DNA of 64,000 nt from CAIWTU01 sp035686205. Lineage in GTDB: Bacteria; Desulfobacterota; Desulfuromonadia; Geobacterales; Geobacteraceae. The notes beneath the pieces were generated by a model. It was not told the origin of the DNA, searched no databases, and saw only the letters and a list, made by a program, of their open reading frames with translations. Where the stretch lies: contig DASRZQ010000043.1 in NCBI GenBank assembly GCA_035686205.1, positions 13,642 through 77,641 on the forward strand, written 5' to 3'. Every line of letters starts with the position of its first letter. Position 1 is the stretch's first letter. This document shows positions 53,877 to 62,255 of this stretch, one piece after another. Position numbers and translations under genes: made by a program.

Positions 53877-54971
53877 ATGAAACTAATAGCTTTTATGCTT
53901 ATGCTGTTATTGTGCATGCCGCACATGGCATCCGCGACGCGAATTAAGGACATCGCCTCGTTCGAGGGCGTGCGCGACAACCAGCTTGTGGGATACGGCC
54001 TGGTGGTGGGTTTGAACGGCACGGGCGACAGCGACCAGACAAAGTTCCCGGTTCAGTCGCTGGTAAACGTTCTCGAAAGAATGGGTGTAACTATCAACAG
54101 GTCTGACATAACAGTAAAAAATGTCGCGGCGGTCATGGTTACTGCGACCTTGCCGCCGTTCGTCAAGCAGGGAACTAAGATCGATGTGCTCGTCTCTTCC
54201 GCGGGGGACGCCAAGAGTCTGGCTGGCGGCACATTGCTCATGACACCGCTTAAAGGCGCGGATTCGCTGGTATATGCCGTGGCCCAGGGAGCGGTGCTGA
54301 CGAATTCATTTTCTTTCGGCGGCCAGGCCGCATCGGCCCAGAAAAATCATCCGACGGCGGGGAGGGTGCCGGAAGGCGCCCTGGTTGAAAGGGAGCTGCC
54401 GAATGTGCTCGCAGGCCGAAACAGGCTCAGGCTCAATCTGCATGACCCTGATTTCACGACGGCTTCACGTATCGCAGAAGCGATTAATGAAAGATTCAGA
54501 GGCGAAATCGCTTCATGTACCGACGCGGGTTCCGTGGAAATTACAATCCCGGCGAATTATCAGGGCAAGACGGTCGATTTCCTGGCGTCTCTGGAGAGAC
54601 TCGACGTGCGCGCCGATACAATGGCCAGGGTGGTCATGAACGAGCGGACCGGGACTATCGTAATGGGCGAAAGCGTCAGGATTGCGACGGTAGCGGTTTC
54701 CCACGGCAATCTAACCCTGTTCATCAAGGAAACGCCGAAGGTTTCACAGCCTCAGCCCTTCAGCAGGACCGGCGAAACGAAGGTCGTGCCCAGGACAAAC
54801 CTGGATGTGAAAGAAGAGGGAGGCGGCCTGGCGGTTCTGCGCGAAGGCGCAAACATCGGTGACGTGGTCAGGGCGTTGAACGCCATCGGCGTTACTCCAC
54901 GCGACCTGATAGGGATCATGCAGGCGTTGAAGGCCGCGGGTGCCCTGCAGGCGGATCTGGTGATAATGTAG
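53877..54971 (+). CDS. flgI: Flagellar P-ring protein FlgI
   Basis: Peptidoglycan-layer ring. The 364-residue product has a signal ending in ASA near 20, then TRIKDIASFEGVRDNQLVGYG, the glycine-rich GLVVGLNGTGDSDQT and C-terminal LNAIGVTPRDLIGIMQALK. ATG 53877 follows GAGGATATC; the frame continues upstream to 53808 without a signal. Confidence 0.96.
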   Translation: MKLIAFMLMLLLCMPHMASATRIKDIASFEGVRDNQLVGYGLVVGLNGTGDSDQTKFPVQSLVNVLERMGVTINRSDITVKNVAAVMVTATLPPFVKQGTKIDVLVSSAGDAKSLAGGTLLMTPLKGADSLVYAVAQGAVLTNSFSFGGQAASAQKNHPTAGRVPEGALVERELPNVLAGRNRLRLNLHDPDFTTASRIAEAINERFRGEIASCTDAGSVEITIPANYQGKTVDFLASLERLDVRADTMARVVMNERTGTIVMGESVRIATVAVSHGNLTLFIKETPKVSQPQPFSRTGETKVVPRTNLDVKEEGGGLAVLREGANIGDVVRALNAIGVTPRDLIGIMQALKAAGALQADLVIM

Positions 54972-54977
54972 GGGTCC

Positions 54978-55090
54978 AATTGGTTTGTTGGTTTATTGGT
55001 TTATTGGTTTGTTGGTTTATTGGTTTGTTGGTTTGTTGGTTTATTTTTAAAATTGTTAGTTGAAACAAATAAACCAATTAACTAAATAAC
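54978..55090. repeat. GGTTTGTT-type inverted tandem repeat, copy 3
   Basis: Left arm of GGTTTGTT/GGTTTATT units (54978-55048) and a short right arm of AACAAATAAACCAATTAACTAAATAAC. It ends 13 bases before the sigma-28 promoter. Confidence 0.85.
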
Positions 55091-55102
55091 TGCTTCTAAG
55101 GT

Positions 55103-55130
55103 TAAAGTTTTTAGCACATTCAGCCGATAA
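55103..55130 (+). promoter_or_regulatory. Sigma-28 promoter of flgJ-flgL
   Basis: TAAAGTTT and GCCGATAA are both perfect matches to the FliA consensus, with 12 instead of 11 bases between. flgJ starts at 55149. Confidence 0.85.
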
Positions 55131-55148
55131 ATATTACAGGAGCATGAT

Positions 55149-55499
55149 ATGGCGGTTTCACCAGTTGTTCCCGGTGACGCAACGATAAAAACACAGGCAG
55201 CAACCGGTGGAAGTAAGCCGGAGCCTTCCGAGAAAGACAGGATTGCCGCAAAAAAGGTGGCGAAAGATTTCGAAGCCCTCTTTGTCGGCATAATGATCAA
55301 ATCGATGCGTGATACCGTCGTTAATGACGACATGACCTACGGCGGCCATGGTGAGGACGTCTACCGGTCGCTCCTTGACCAGGAATACGCGAAGGCTGTC
55401 AGCGAAAATCACAGCCTTGGTCTTGCCGACAGAATAGAAAAAGAACTTTTGAAATCATTGCCCGTGAAACGCATGGATAATAATCCCGGTGGGCAATAA
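55149..55499 (+). CDS. flgJ: Rod-binding protein FlgJ (single domain)
   Basis: Rod assembly factor of 116 residues, only the N-terminal rod-binding domain (AAKKVAKDFEALFVGIMIKSM, TYGGHGEDVYRSLLDQEYA given by ends). The muramidase domain of enteric FlgJ is absent, as in many deltaproteobacteria, so a separate enzyme must open the peptidoglycan. CAGGAG before ATG. Confidence 0.92.
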   Translation: MAVSPVVPGDATIKTQAATGGSKPEPSEKDRIAAKKVAKDFEALFVGIMIKSMRDTVVNDDMTYGGHGEDVYRSLLDQEYAKAVSENHSLGLADRIEKELLKSLPVKRMDNNPGGQ

Positions 55500-55588
55500 A
55501 GACCGGTGGGCCAGACGACAACTCGAAAAAAGGATGGGATTTGCAATAACAAACCCATGAATCGTTAAGTTCCACTTAGGGGAAAACG

Positions 55589-55909
55589 ATGCGAATCGAC
55601 AATGTGAGCGTAAACAACGTCATAAGCGCATATCAGAGCGATCCGCTTTCCCGCGCGAAAGGTGACGCCGGTCAGCAAACGGACAAGGCGCAAAATGGCC
55701 AGTCCGACCAGGTCGAACTTTCCACCCGGAAATCGGATATAGAGAAACTAAAAAAAGCCGCCGAGGCATTGCCCGATATGCGGCATGATAAGGTAGCGGC
55801 CCTGAAACAGCAGATATCCGACGGAAATTACCGGGTTGACGGGGTCACGGTTGCGGAAAAAATGACGGAAGACTTTAAAGGGTCCGGCGGTAAGGGAGGC
55901 ATCAGGTGA
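55589..55909 (+). CDS. flgM: Anti-sigma-28 factor FlgM
   Basis: Inhibits FliA until the hook is complete, then is exported. The 106-residue product has the FlgM C-terminal half with ELSTRKSDIEKLKKAAE and ISDGNYRVDGVTVAEKM. Gap to flgJ 89 bases; GGGGAAAACG before ATG. GTGA overlap with flgN. It lies downstream of a sigma-28 promoter, so FliA and FlgM form a feedback loop. Confidence 0.93.
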   Translation: MRIDNVSVNNVISAYQSDPLSRAKGDAGQQTDKAQNGQSDQVELSTRKSDIEKLKKAAEALPDMRHDKVAALKQQISDGNYRVDGVTVAEKMTEDFKGSGGKGGIR

Positions 55910-56403
55910 CCAATAGGGTTACGGAACTCATAGAAGCGCTGAGGGAAAAGAGGGATGTCCTGGAATGCCTGCAGGCTATCCTGGAGGAAGAAAATGAGCT
56001 CATAACAAGGCTCGATTCCGAAGGGCTGCATATTAATTCGGAAAAGAAATTGCAGCTGTTCGAAAGAATCTCGAATCTCAATGACAGGTGTCGGGCTGCA
56101 CTGGAATACGCATACAGGGAAGTCGGGATATACGGAGAGAATACCCTTTCCCCGATAATTCCAGGATTGAAGCAGCCTGAAAGGGAAATCGTGCGGAACC
56201 TTCAGAAAACGATTATATGTACCGCAGGAAAAACCGAACAATTACTGAAACTGAACAGGGATCTCCTCGAAATGTCATTGAATTTCATTGAAAGCTCGAT
56301 GAGTTTCTTCAAGCGGTTTTTCAGCATAAGTGATACTTACGGCCAGACCGGACGCATGCTCACGACTTTGCCGACGCCGCGTATCGTCTGCAAGGAGATG
56401 TAA
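55906..56403 (+). CDS. flgN: Flagellar chaperone FlgN
   Basis: Export chaperone for FlgK and FlgL. The 165-residue protein is a charged helical bundle, with LIEALREKRDVLECLQAIL and EENELITRLDSEGL near the N-terminus; sequence is poorly conserved in this family, so the call leans on position between flgM and flgK. GTG start. Confidence 0.85.
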   Translation: MTNRVTELIEALREKRDVLECLQAILEEENELITRLDSEGLHINSEKKLQLFERISNLNDRCRAALEYAYREVGIYGENTLSPIIPGLKQPEREIVRNLQKTIICTAGKTEQLLKLNRDLLEMSLNFIESSMSFFKRFFSISDTYGQTGRMLTTLPTPRIVCKEM

Positions 56404-56405
56404 TA

Positions 56406-57854
56406 ATGAACATTTTCGGCATTCTGGACACCGCAAAATCCGGACTCATAGCCCAGCAGGCGGCACTTGAGGTGACCAGCGAGAATATAGCCAATGTAAA
56501 CACTCCCGGGTATTCGAAACAGACGGCGATACTTGAAACTGCGCCGACAGTTACGACCAACGGCCTGTCCCTCGGCACGGGAGTGAATGTAGCCGGGATA
56601 CAGAGGTCCTATGACGCATTGCTGCAGCAGCAGATTGTCAACGGCAACAGCGCGTACGGCGAAAGCTCGACGAAACAGACCGTACTGGAGCAGATCCAGC
56701 CTTCTTTCAACGAGATCAACTCGAACGGCCTCGGACAGGCGATGGACGATTTCTTCAACTCATGGCAGGATCTATCGGTAACCCCTTCCGGAACGCCCGA
56801 GAGGCAGACCGTGATTGCGCGCGCCCAGACCCTCGTTGACACTTTCCACGAGATAAATACCAGCCTGCAGAGCGCAAGTAGCAACGCGGACGACGCTTTG
56901 GCCGGGTTGACCACGGATATAACGGACAAGGCGAAAAATATCGCTTCGCTGAACAGCCAGATACAACAGACGCAATATTCGGGCGGGGACGCCAATGAAC
57001 TGAAGGACCAGCGCGATTATCTTGTCCAGGAGATGGCAAACGAAGTCGGCGTCACATACAAAGAGCAGAGTGACGGGACTTTGACCGTAACGTTGGCCGG
57101 CGGCCAGAATCTGGTCCAGGGAACATCCTACGCTACGCTGTCGACACAGAAAGACGGGGCTACCGGGCTCAATGACATCATGTTCACTCCGATAGGGGGA
57201 GGAGCTTCCGCAGATATTACATCTACAGTCGGCGGCGCGAACAACAGCAAGGGGCAGATGGGGGGATATCTCCAGTTGAGGGATGCCATAATTCCCGGTT
57301 ATCTTGCCAATCTTGACGAAATGGCGAACGAAATGGTTACCGCCGTGAATACCCTGCATTCGAGCGGATATGGACTGGACGGTACGCAGAACAATTTCTT
57401 CGACCCGGCCGGAACGACAAGCGCCGACATAAGCCTGAATCCCGCAATCGTCGGCAACCCGGACAAAATTGCCGCCGCGACGGCAAACCCGCTTGCCACC
57501 GGTGAAACCGGGGACAATACAAATGCTTCCGCCATTGCGTCAATCAGGTCGGGTGCCATCAATTTCTCCGTTACCGTTGGCGGCAACACGACCTCGACCA
57601 GCTCGACATTTTCCAGCTTTTACAGCTCCTTCGTCAGCAGCGTCGGCGTCGATACGGCGAACGCCACGAATACTTCCCAGCAGAACGACAGTTTCCTGAA
57701 GCAGCTCAACACCCTTCGCGATTCGAACTCGGGCGTTTCCATCGATGAAGAACTGACCAACATGATAAAATATCAGCAGGCCTTCCAGGCTTCGTCGAAG
57801 TTGGTCAACACCGCCTCGCAAATGCTTGACACGATAATCAACCTCGTACAATAG
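56406..57854 (+). CDS. flgK: Hook-filament junction protein FlgK
   Basis: First junction protein. The 482-residue product has SGLIAQQAALEVTSENIANVN with NTPGYSKQ at the start, a Ser/Thr/Asn-rich middle, and the LTNMIKYQQAFQASSKLVNT end typical of FlgK. Two bases after flgN; the TAATAATG junction leaves a weak ribosome site. Confidence 0.95.
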   Translation: MNIFGILDTAKSGLIAQQAALEVTSENIANVNTPGYSKQTAILETAPTVTTNGLSLGTGVNVAGIQRSYDALLQQQIVNGNSAYGESSTKQTVLEQIQPSFNEINSNGLGQAMDDFFNSWQDLSVTPSGTPERQTVIARAQTLVDTFHEINTSLQSASSNADDALAGLTTDITDKAKNIASLNSQIQQTQYSGGDANELKDQRDYLVQEMANEVGVTYKEQSDGTLTVTLAGGQNLVQGTSYATLSTQKDGATGLNDIMFTPIGGGASADITSTVGGANNSKGQMGGYLQLRDAIIPGYLANLDEMANEMVTAVNTLHSSGYGLDGTQNNFFDPAGTTSADISLNPAIVGNPDKIAAATANPLATGETGDNTNASAIASIRSGAINFSVTVGGNTTSTSSTFSSFYSSFVSSVGVDTANATNTSQQNDSFLKQLNTLRDSNSGVSIDEELTNMIKYQQAFQASSKLVNTASQMLDTIINLVQ

Positions 57855-57870
57855 GGAAAGGATACCTGAC

Positions 57871-58764
57871 ATGCGTGTTACTCAAGGGATGACCGCCGAC
57901 AATGCGCTGTATAACCTGCAGCAGGGACGTTCCAGACTCGACCAGCTAGAGGAGCAGATATCTTCGGGACTCAACGTGAACCGGCCCAGCGACGATCCCA
58001 TCGTAACGAAACAGATCCTGGACCTCCAGGACGGGATGGACATGGGCACGCAGTACCAGAGCAATATCACCAAGAGCAACCTCTGGCTGAATACCGCCAA
58101 TACGGCCCTTCAGGGCATGAGCGACATAGTCTCGCAGGCCAAGGGGATTGCCGGCACCATTACAAGCGGCAGCAGTGACCAGACGGAGAGGGACAGTGTC
58201 GTATCGCAGCTGACTGAGCTGAAGAAGCAACTGGTGGACATGGGCAACACGCAACTGGGCGATCAGTATATTTTCGCCGGATTCAAAAACAGTTCGCCGC
58301 CTTTCAGCACGTCGAACAACAATTACGGCGGATCCAGTGACGATATAAATGTTGAAATCAACAAGAATTCGCAGGAGACCATCAATATTACGGGAGACAA
58401 TCTCCTGAAGGGTACCGGGACCTATGGTTCCGTGGATATTCTGGATACCTTCGATAAATTGATCGCCGCCGTCAACGGCAATAATGCGTCGGATATACAG
58501 AAACAAGCCGCGAATCTCGATTCGGCGGCAACGCAGATTGACAATGCGACAAGCGATGTCGCCGCAAAGATGACCCGGCTCAACAGCGTAAGCAATTTGA
58601 TTTCCCAGAGCCAGAACAACATGCAGAACATGTTGTCCAACACCCAGAACGTCGATTATACCAAGGCGGCGGTTGAACTGACACAACAGCAGACGGCCTA
58701 CCAGGCGGCGCTTTCGGCTACTGCAAAAATAACCCAGTTGTCGCTGCTTGATTACATCAGCTAG
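57871..58764 (+). CDS. flgL: Hook-filament junction protein FlgL
   Basis: Second junction protein, flagellin-like. The 297-residue product has QGMTADNALYNLQQGRSRLD, LNVNRPSDDPIVTKQILD and the C-terminal TKAAVELTQQQTAYQAALS helix. GGAAAGGATA before ATG. A strong terminator and a repeat follow. Confidence 0.95.
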   Translation: MRVTQGMTADNALYNLQQGRSRLDQLEEQISSGLNVNRPSDDPIVTKQILDLQDGMDMGTQYQSNITKSNLWLNTANTALQGMSDIVSQAKGIAGTITSGSSDQTERDSVVSQLTELKKQLVDMGNTQLGDQYIFAGFKNSSPPFSTSNNNYGGSSDDINVEINKNSQETINITGDNLLKGTGTYGSVDILDTFDKLIAAVNGNNASDIQKQAANLDSAATQIDNATSDVAAKMTRLNSVSNLISQSQNNMQNMLSNTQNVDYTKAAVELTQQQTAYQAALSATAKITQLSLLDYIS

Positions 58765-58783
58765 AATAATCTTCATTATGAAC

Positions 58784-58824
58784 AAAGGGCCACGCGGTTC
58801 TCGAAAATCCGCTTGGCCTTTTTA
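58784..58824 (+). terminator. Rho-independent terminator after flgL
   Basis: GGGCCACGCGG pairs with CCGCTTGGCC across about 11 bases and is followed by TTTTTATT. It closes the flgJ-flgL unit. Confidence 0.85.
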
Positions 58825-58873
58825 TTGCCGTTCAATGATAAAATTATAAGAGCATTTATCCCAAAAAAGCAGT

Positions 58874-59027
58874 TAGCCACGGAGACACAGAGACTCAGAG
58901 ATTTTTTTCTAAATAAATATGTCTTGTTACATGTATTAAAGGCAACTTTTTGATTTTCCCTTTTGTTTTAGCCGCAACAGGTTTTTACTCTGTGATTTCC
59001 TCTGTGTCTCTGAGCCTCTGTGGCGCA
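58874..59027. repeat. CACGGAGACACAGAG-type inverted repeat
   Basis: Left AGCCACGGAGACACAGAGACTCAGAGA and right CCTCTGTGTCTCTGAGCCTCTGTGGC arms, about 100 bases apart. It can form a long hairpin. Another family than those above. Confidence 0.7.
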
Positions 59028-59062
59028 ATTGCCGTTTTTAGGTTTATTTGCCGGATTGTCGC

Positions 59063-59089
59063 TAAAGAACACAACAAAAATGCCGAAAT
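59063..59089 (+). promoter_or_regulatory. Sigma-28-like promoter of flbD-motAB
   Basis: TAAAGAAC-N11-GCCGAAAT: five of eight and six of eight consensus bases, exact spacing, 35 bases before flbD. Confidence 0.65.
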
Positions 59090-59123
59090 GATAAAGTAAA
59101 AAGGATTTGTAACAGGTGAAAAA

Positions 59124-59381
59124 ATGATCAAACTAACCCGGCTTGACGGCACGGTGTTTTACATCAATGCCGACCTCATCGAAACAGTTGAAGAAACCCC
59201 GGATACCCACATAATGCTTTCCAACGGCAAGCGTTATCTTGTGCTTGAGAAAACAGTCACTATCCTGGACAGGATAATGAAATTCAAGGCCGCTATACTG
59301 CGCCGCTCCATGCCTGGTCTGAAGAAAAAATATCTGGTAAGAAAGCGTCAGGGGGACTTCAATCCTGTGTGTGAACTTTAA
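59124..59381 (+). CDS. flbD: FlbD-family flagellar protein
   Basis: A small 85-residue protein of the FlbD family found beside motA in many flagellar clusters. Core TRLDGTVFYINADLIETVEET and HIMLSNGKRYLVLE is very typical. Despite the name it is not the Caulobacter FlbD activator; function is unknown. Last residues (KKKYLVRKRQG) are basic. Confidence 0.9.
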   Translation: MIKLTRLDGTVFYINADLIETVEETPDTHIMLSNGKRYLVLEKTVTILDRIMKFKAAILRRSMPGLKKKYLVRKRQGDFNPVCEL

Positions 59382-59417
59382 CCGTCGGGTTTGGACCGAC
59401 TTTCCGGAATTTTATAA

Positions 59418-60182
59418 ATGGATATCTCAACATTAATCGGTTTATTAATGGGATTCGGCGCCGTCATCGGCGGTCAGATACTGGAGGGCGGCCACATCAG
59501 CGCCATCATCCAGCCCACCGCCGCGATAATCGTCCTCGGAGGCAGTTTCGGCGCCACCTTTATCAGCTTCCCTCTCAGCACGATCCTGCAGTCCGTGAAG
59601 GATGTTAAAAAGGTCCTTTTTACCGCGGCTTTGAACAATGAAACTGTTATCAAGGAAATGATCAATTACGCAGCCAAAGCAAGGAGAAACGGCCTGATAT
59701 CACTGGAGCAGGAGGCCCAGACGGTGAAAGACCCGTTTATGAAGAAGGGGATCACCCTTGTGGTCGACGGAATTGACCCACAGAAGCTTGCCGATACTCT
59801 GGAAACCGAGCTGGAAGCATATGAAGAGCACGCCAAGGGAAGCGCTGAATTTTTCGAGGCCGCGGGCGGTTATGCTCCGACAATCGGCATAATCGGCGCG
59901 GTTCTCGGCCTGATCCATGTCATGAACAATCTTGCCGACACCTCCAAGCTCGGGGAAGGTATCGCCGTGGCCTTCGTGGCGACCATTTACGGCCTCATGA
60001 CCGCGAACATTGTCTGCCTGCCGTTCGCGTCGAAGCTGAAGATAAGGATCAAGGACGAGCTGTTGCAGAGGAAGATGGTCATTGAAGGCCTCACTTCGAT
60101 CCAGAATGGCGAAAACCCGCATTTCATCGAGCAAAAACTCAGGGCATTTCTGGCCCATTCGGCTGAAGAAAAGAAAGGTTAA
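59418..60182 (+). CDS. motA: Flagellar motor stator protein MotA
   Basis: Stator channel protein of 254 residues with four membrane helices. The proton-channel segment YAPTIGIIGAVLGLIHVM and the cytoplasmic charged loop (about 80-140) are seen. A Na+ or H+ type cannot be told surely. Coupled to motB, with only four bases between. Confidence 0.95.
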   Translation: MDISTLIGLLMGFGAVIGGQILEGGHISAIIQPTAAIIVLGGSFGATFISFPLSTILQSVKDVKKVLFTAALNNETVIKEMINYAAKARRNGLISLEQEAQTVKDPFMKKGITLVVDGIDPQKLADTLETELEAYEEHAKGSAEFFEAAGGYAPTIGIIGAVLGLIHVMNNLADTSKLGEGIAVAFVATIYGLMTANIVCLPFASKLKIRIKDELLQRKMVIEGLTSIQNGENPHFIEQKLRAFLAHSAEEKKG

Positions 60183-60186
60183 GTGA

Positions 60187-61017
60187 ATGGCGCGAAGGAA
60201 AAAAAAGCCGGAAAAGGCGCCCAGCCACGAACGGTGGCTTGTATCGTACGCCGACTTCATTACCCTGCTGTTCGCCGTTTTCGTCACTCTTTTCGCAATG
60301 TCACAGACCGACAAGAGGAAAGTCGAAGAGGTTATAGCATCGTTGCGTGAATCCTTCGGCTACACGAAATCCAGCATTGCCAACAAGGCCAATATAATGG
60401 ACTCCACCGATCTGCGGGCGATTCCCTCCCTGCGGCCCGAAGCGGTAAACATGGGGCCCTTGCAGCCGCAAATGAAATTCGACAAGACCGGCAAGGACCA
60501 GAAACATGCCGAGGATAAGGATTTCAAGACCATAAAATCATCTCTTGAGGCATATCTTATCAAACACGGCATGCAGGACAAGGTGAAGATGGAGATAGAC
60601 CGGCGCGGCCTCGTTATCAGCCTGAAAGAGGCTGGCTTCTTCGACTCGGGCAGCGCTTTCATCAAAATCAGCTCATACCCGATGCTGGGCAAAGTCGCGG
60701 AATCCCTGTCCCAGTACAACAATTCGATACGCGTGGAAGGGCATACGGACAACGTACCCATAGTTTCGCGCGAGTTCAAGTCCAACTGGGAGCTTTCCAC
60801 GGCGAGGGCGACGAATATCGTCCACCATTTCATAAATTACTATAAATTCGATCCGTCCAAGATGTCGGCAACAGGATACGGGGAATTCCGTCCGGTCGAA
60901 AACAACGACACGGCTGATGGCAGGGCAAAAAACCGCAGGGTTAATATCGTGGTGTTGTCCGATGAAGGGGAGAAAGGCGAACCGGAAGCGGTTGCGAAAA
61001 GCGGTCCGTCCCTTTGA
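60187..61017 (+). CDS. motB: Flagellar motor stator protein MotB
   Basis: Stator protein anchored to peptidoglycan. The 276-residue product has one helix with the ion-binding D23 in SYADFITLLFA, a plug, and an OmpA-like domain with VEGHTDNVPI and NWELSTARATNIV. AGGTTAAGTG precedes ATG. Ends four bases before the convergent PilZ gene, with no terminator visible between. Confidence 0.96.
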   Translation: MARRKKKPEKAPSHERWLVSYADFITLLFAVFVTLFAMSQTDKRKVEEVIASLRESFGYTKSSIANKANIMDSTDLRAIPSLRPEAVNMGPLQPQMKFDKTGKDQKHAEDKDFKTIKSSLEAYLIKHGMQDKVKMEIDRRGLVISLKEAGFFDSGSAFIKISSYPMLGKVAESLSQYNNSIRVEGHTDNVPIVSREFKSNWELSTARATNIVHHFINYYKFDPSKMSATGYGEFRPVENNDTADGRAKNRRVNIVVLSDEGEKGEPEAVAKSGPSL

Positions 61018-61020
61018 AAA

Positions 61021-61815
61021 TCAGGCTTTCCTTTCCTTTTCCGCCTTTAATTGATTGCGCTGCTCGCTGAAAACAAAATAAATAATCGATTCACGATCTT
61101 TTTCGTCGATATTGATAAATTTCATGGCTGTCATGTAACTTGTCCCTTTTTCCCAGCTTAACTGTATCTCGCTGCACCGGACTATCTCTGCGACGGTTGA
61201 GATGACGCGGGACGGTGCCAGGGGCAGGAATAAATCCAAAAGGATCCGCTTGCCGGGTTCGATAAAATCGGGGGTCTTGAACCTGAGCCCGCCGCCGCTG
61301 AGATTCACGGTTACCGGCAACAGGTCGTCGCCGCCGCGCCACTTGACGACCTTGTACCCGCCATAGTGCGACGTCATGACCGGTGCAGGAGATGAGCCGT
61401 TCTTATTCCTGTTTTCCATCCAGCGGGCGGTTACGGAAGTAATATGCTGGTCCTTCGGGATTTCGTAAATGACCGGCGCGTCCACGTCGAGACGGAAATA
61501 TTCCCTTCGCTGCTGTTCCTCGACTTTTCCGGCAAGGTGAATGCCGATTTTCTTGTTGTCCGGGACTTCTTCCAGGGCGCCGCTACACCGGAAAAGCCCC
61601 CACCCTGATGAGACGTTAAGTGTAACCTTGCAACCGTTTCTTTTAGCCGGCGCTATTTCAAGAACTCCCTCACCAAGCAGTTCCAGCCAGACAAGATTAC
61701 CGTCAACCGAGATTATCTCGGCATTTCTGTCCAAAAAATTACCGTCATTCAGCCGAATTACCGCCCTGGCCTGTTGTCCGGATGAAAAATATTTTCCATA
61801 TTCAACGGCTTTCAT
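61021..61815 (-). CDS. PilZ-domain protein (YcgR-like)
   Basis: A 264-residue protein with an N-terminal YcgR-like domain and a C-terminal PilZ domain (about 100-215) for cyclic di-GMP. The RxxxR motif is R104-R108 (in RRExFR order) and the second motif is N171-x-S173-xx-G176 (NLSGGG), so ligand binding looks intact. Convergent to motB and next to stators, it may brake the motor when cyclic di-GMP is high; this is an inference. Promoter at 61877-61904. Confidence 0.9.
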   Translation of the reverse strand: MKAVEYGKYFSSGQQARAVIRLNDGNFLDRNAEIISVDGNLVWLELLGEGVLEIAPAKRNGCKVTLNVSSGWGLFRCSGALEEVPDNKKIGIHLAGKVEEQQRREYFRLDVDAPVIYEIPKDQHITSVTARWMENRNKNGSSPAPVMTSHYGGYKVVKWRGGDDLLPVTVNLSGGGLRFKTPDFIEPGKRILLDLFLPLAPSRVISTVAEIVRCSEIQLSWEKGTSYMTAMKFINIDEKDRESIIYFVFSEQRNQLKAEKERKA

Positions 61816-61876
61816 CGTTTATTTACCCTTAAGGACCATAAGCCTTGAAAAATTGCGGCATAAATAAAATTGCGAA

Positions 61877-61904
61877 ATCTTAACATATCTTGACATTATT
61901 GCAA
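61877..61904 (-). promoter_or_regulatory. Sigma-70-like promoter of the PilZ gene
   Basis: On the minus strand TTGCAA and TAAGAT are 16 bases apart with an extended TGT before the -10. The start codon is about 60 bases downstream. Confidence 0.6.
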
Positions 61905-62117
61905 CTGTTTTACAATAGCGGGTGAAAATGCAGGTATTTTTGAATTACAAATTTTGCTCATATTGATTTCGTTATATCTGTTGCCTGATAGCCTGCCCTG
62001 AAAAAGGGGCTCTGACAATAAAAGGAAATAACAAATATCAGTCGATATATCATTCATACTTAGCCTGACGCATTATTTGCATGATTTTGACAATACATTG
62101 CTACTGATTTCAAAAAA

Positions 62118-62145
62118 TTGACATAAATAATGTGCCGGCGATACT
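62118..62145 (+). promoter_or_regulatory. Possible sigma-70 promoter of the TPR-glycosyltransferase gene
   Basis: TTGACA-N16-GATACT, about 110 bases before the ATG at 62256. The -10 matches four of six. Confidence 0.4.
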
Positions 62146-62255
62146 GTTCAATAATAATGTAATGTCACTGAGCCGAATTTACAGGCACGATAGTTGCTGT
62201 TTTGAATGATGCAATAGCATAAATTGTTCTACAATAAATCAATGAAGAATAAATA

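Larger units (their letters stand above)
58765..59123. other. Intergenic stretch between flgL and flbD
   Basis: About 360 bases without a gene: terminator, CACGGAGACACAGAG-type repeat, sigma-28 promoter. Confidence 0.6.
61816..62255. other. Divergent intergenic stretch, PilZ gene to TPR-glycosyltransferase
   Basis: About 440 AT-rich bases. It holds one promoter for each direction and a small CCCTGAAAAAGGGG hairpin near 61996-62011. No gene seen. Confidence 0.55.

Noticed and set aside
55530..55560. Possible sigma-54 site before flgM (GGATGGGATTTGC)
   Set aside because: GG to GC spacing is nine, not ten, and no TGGCAC-like box is present.
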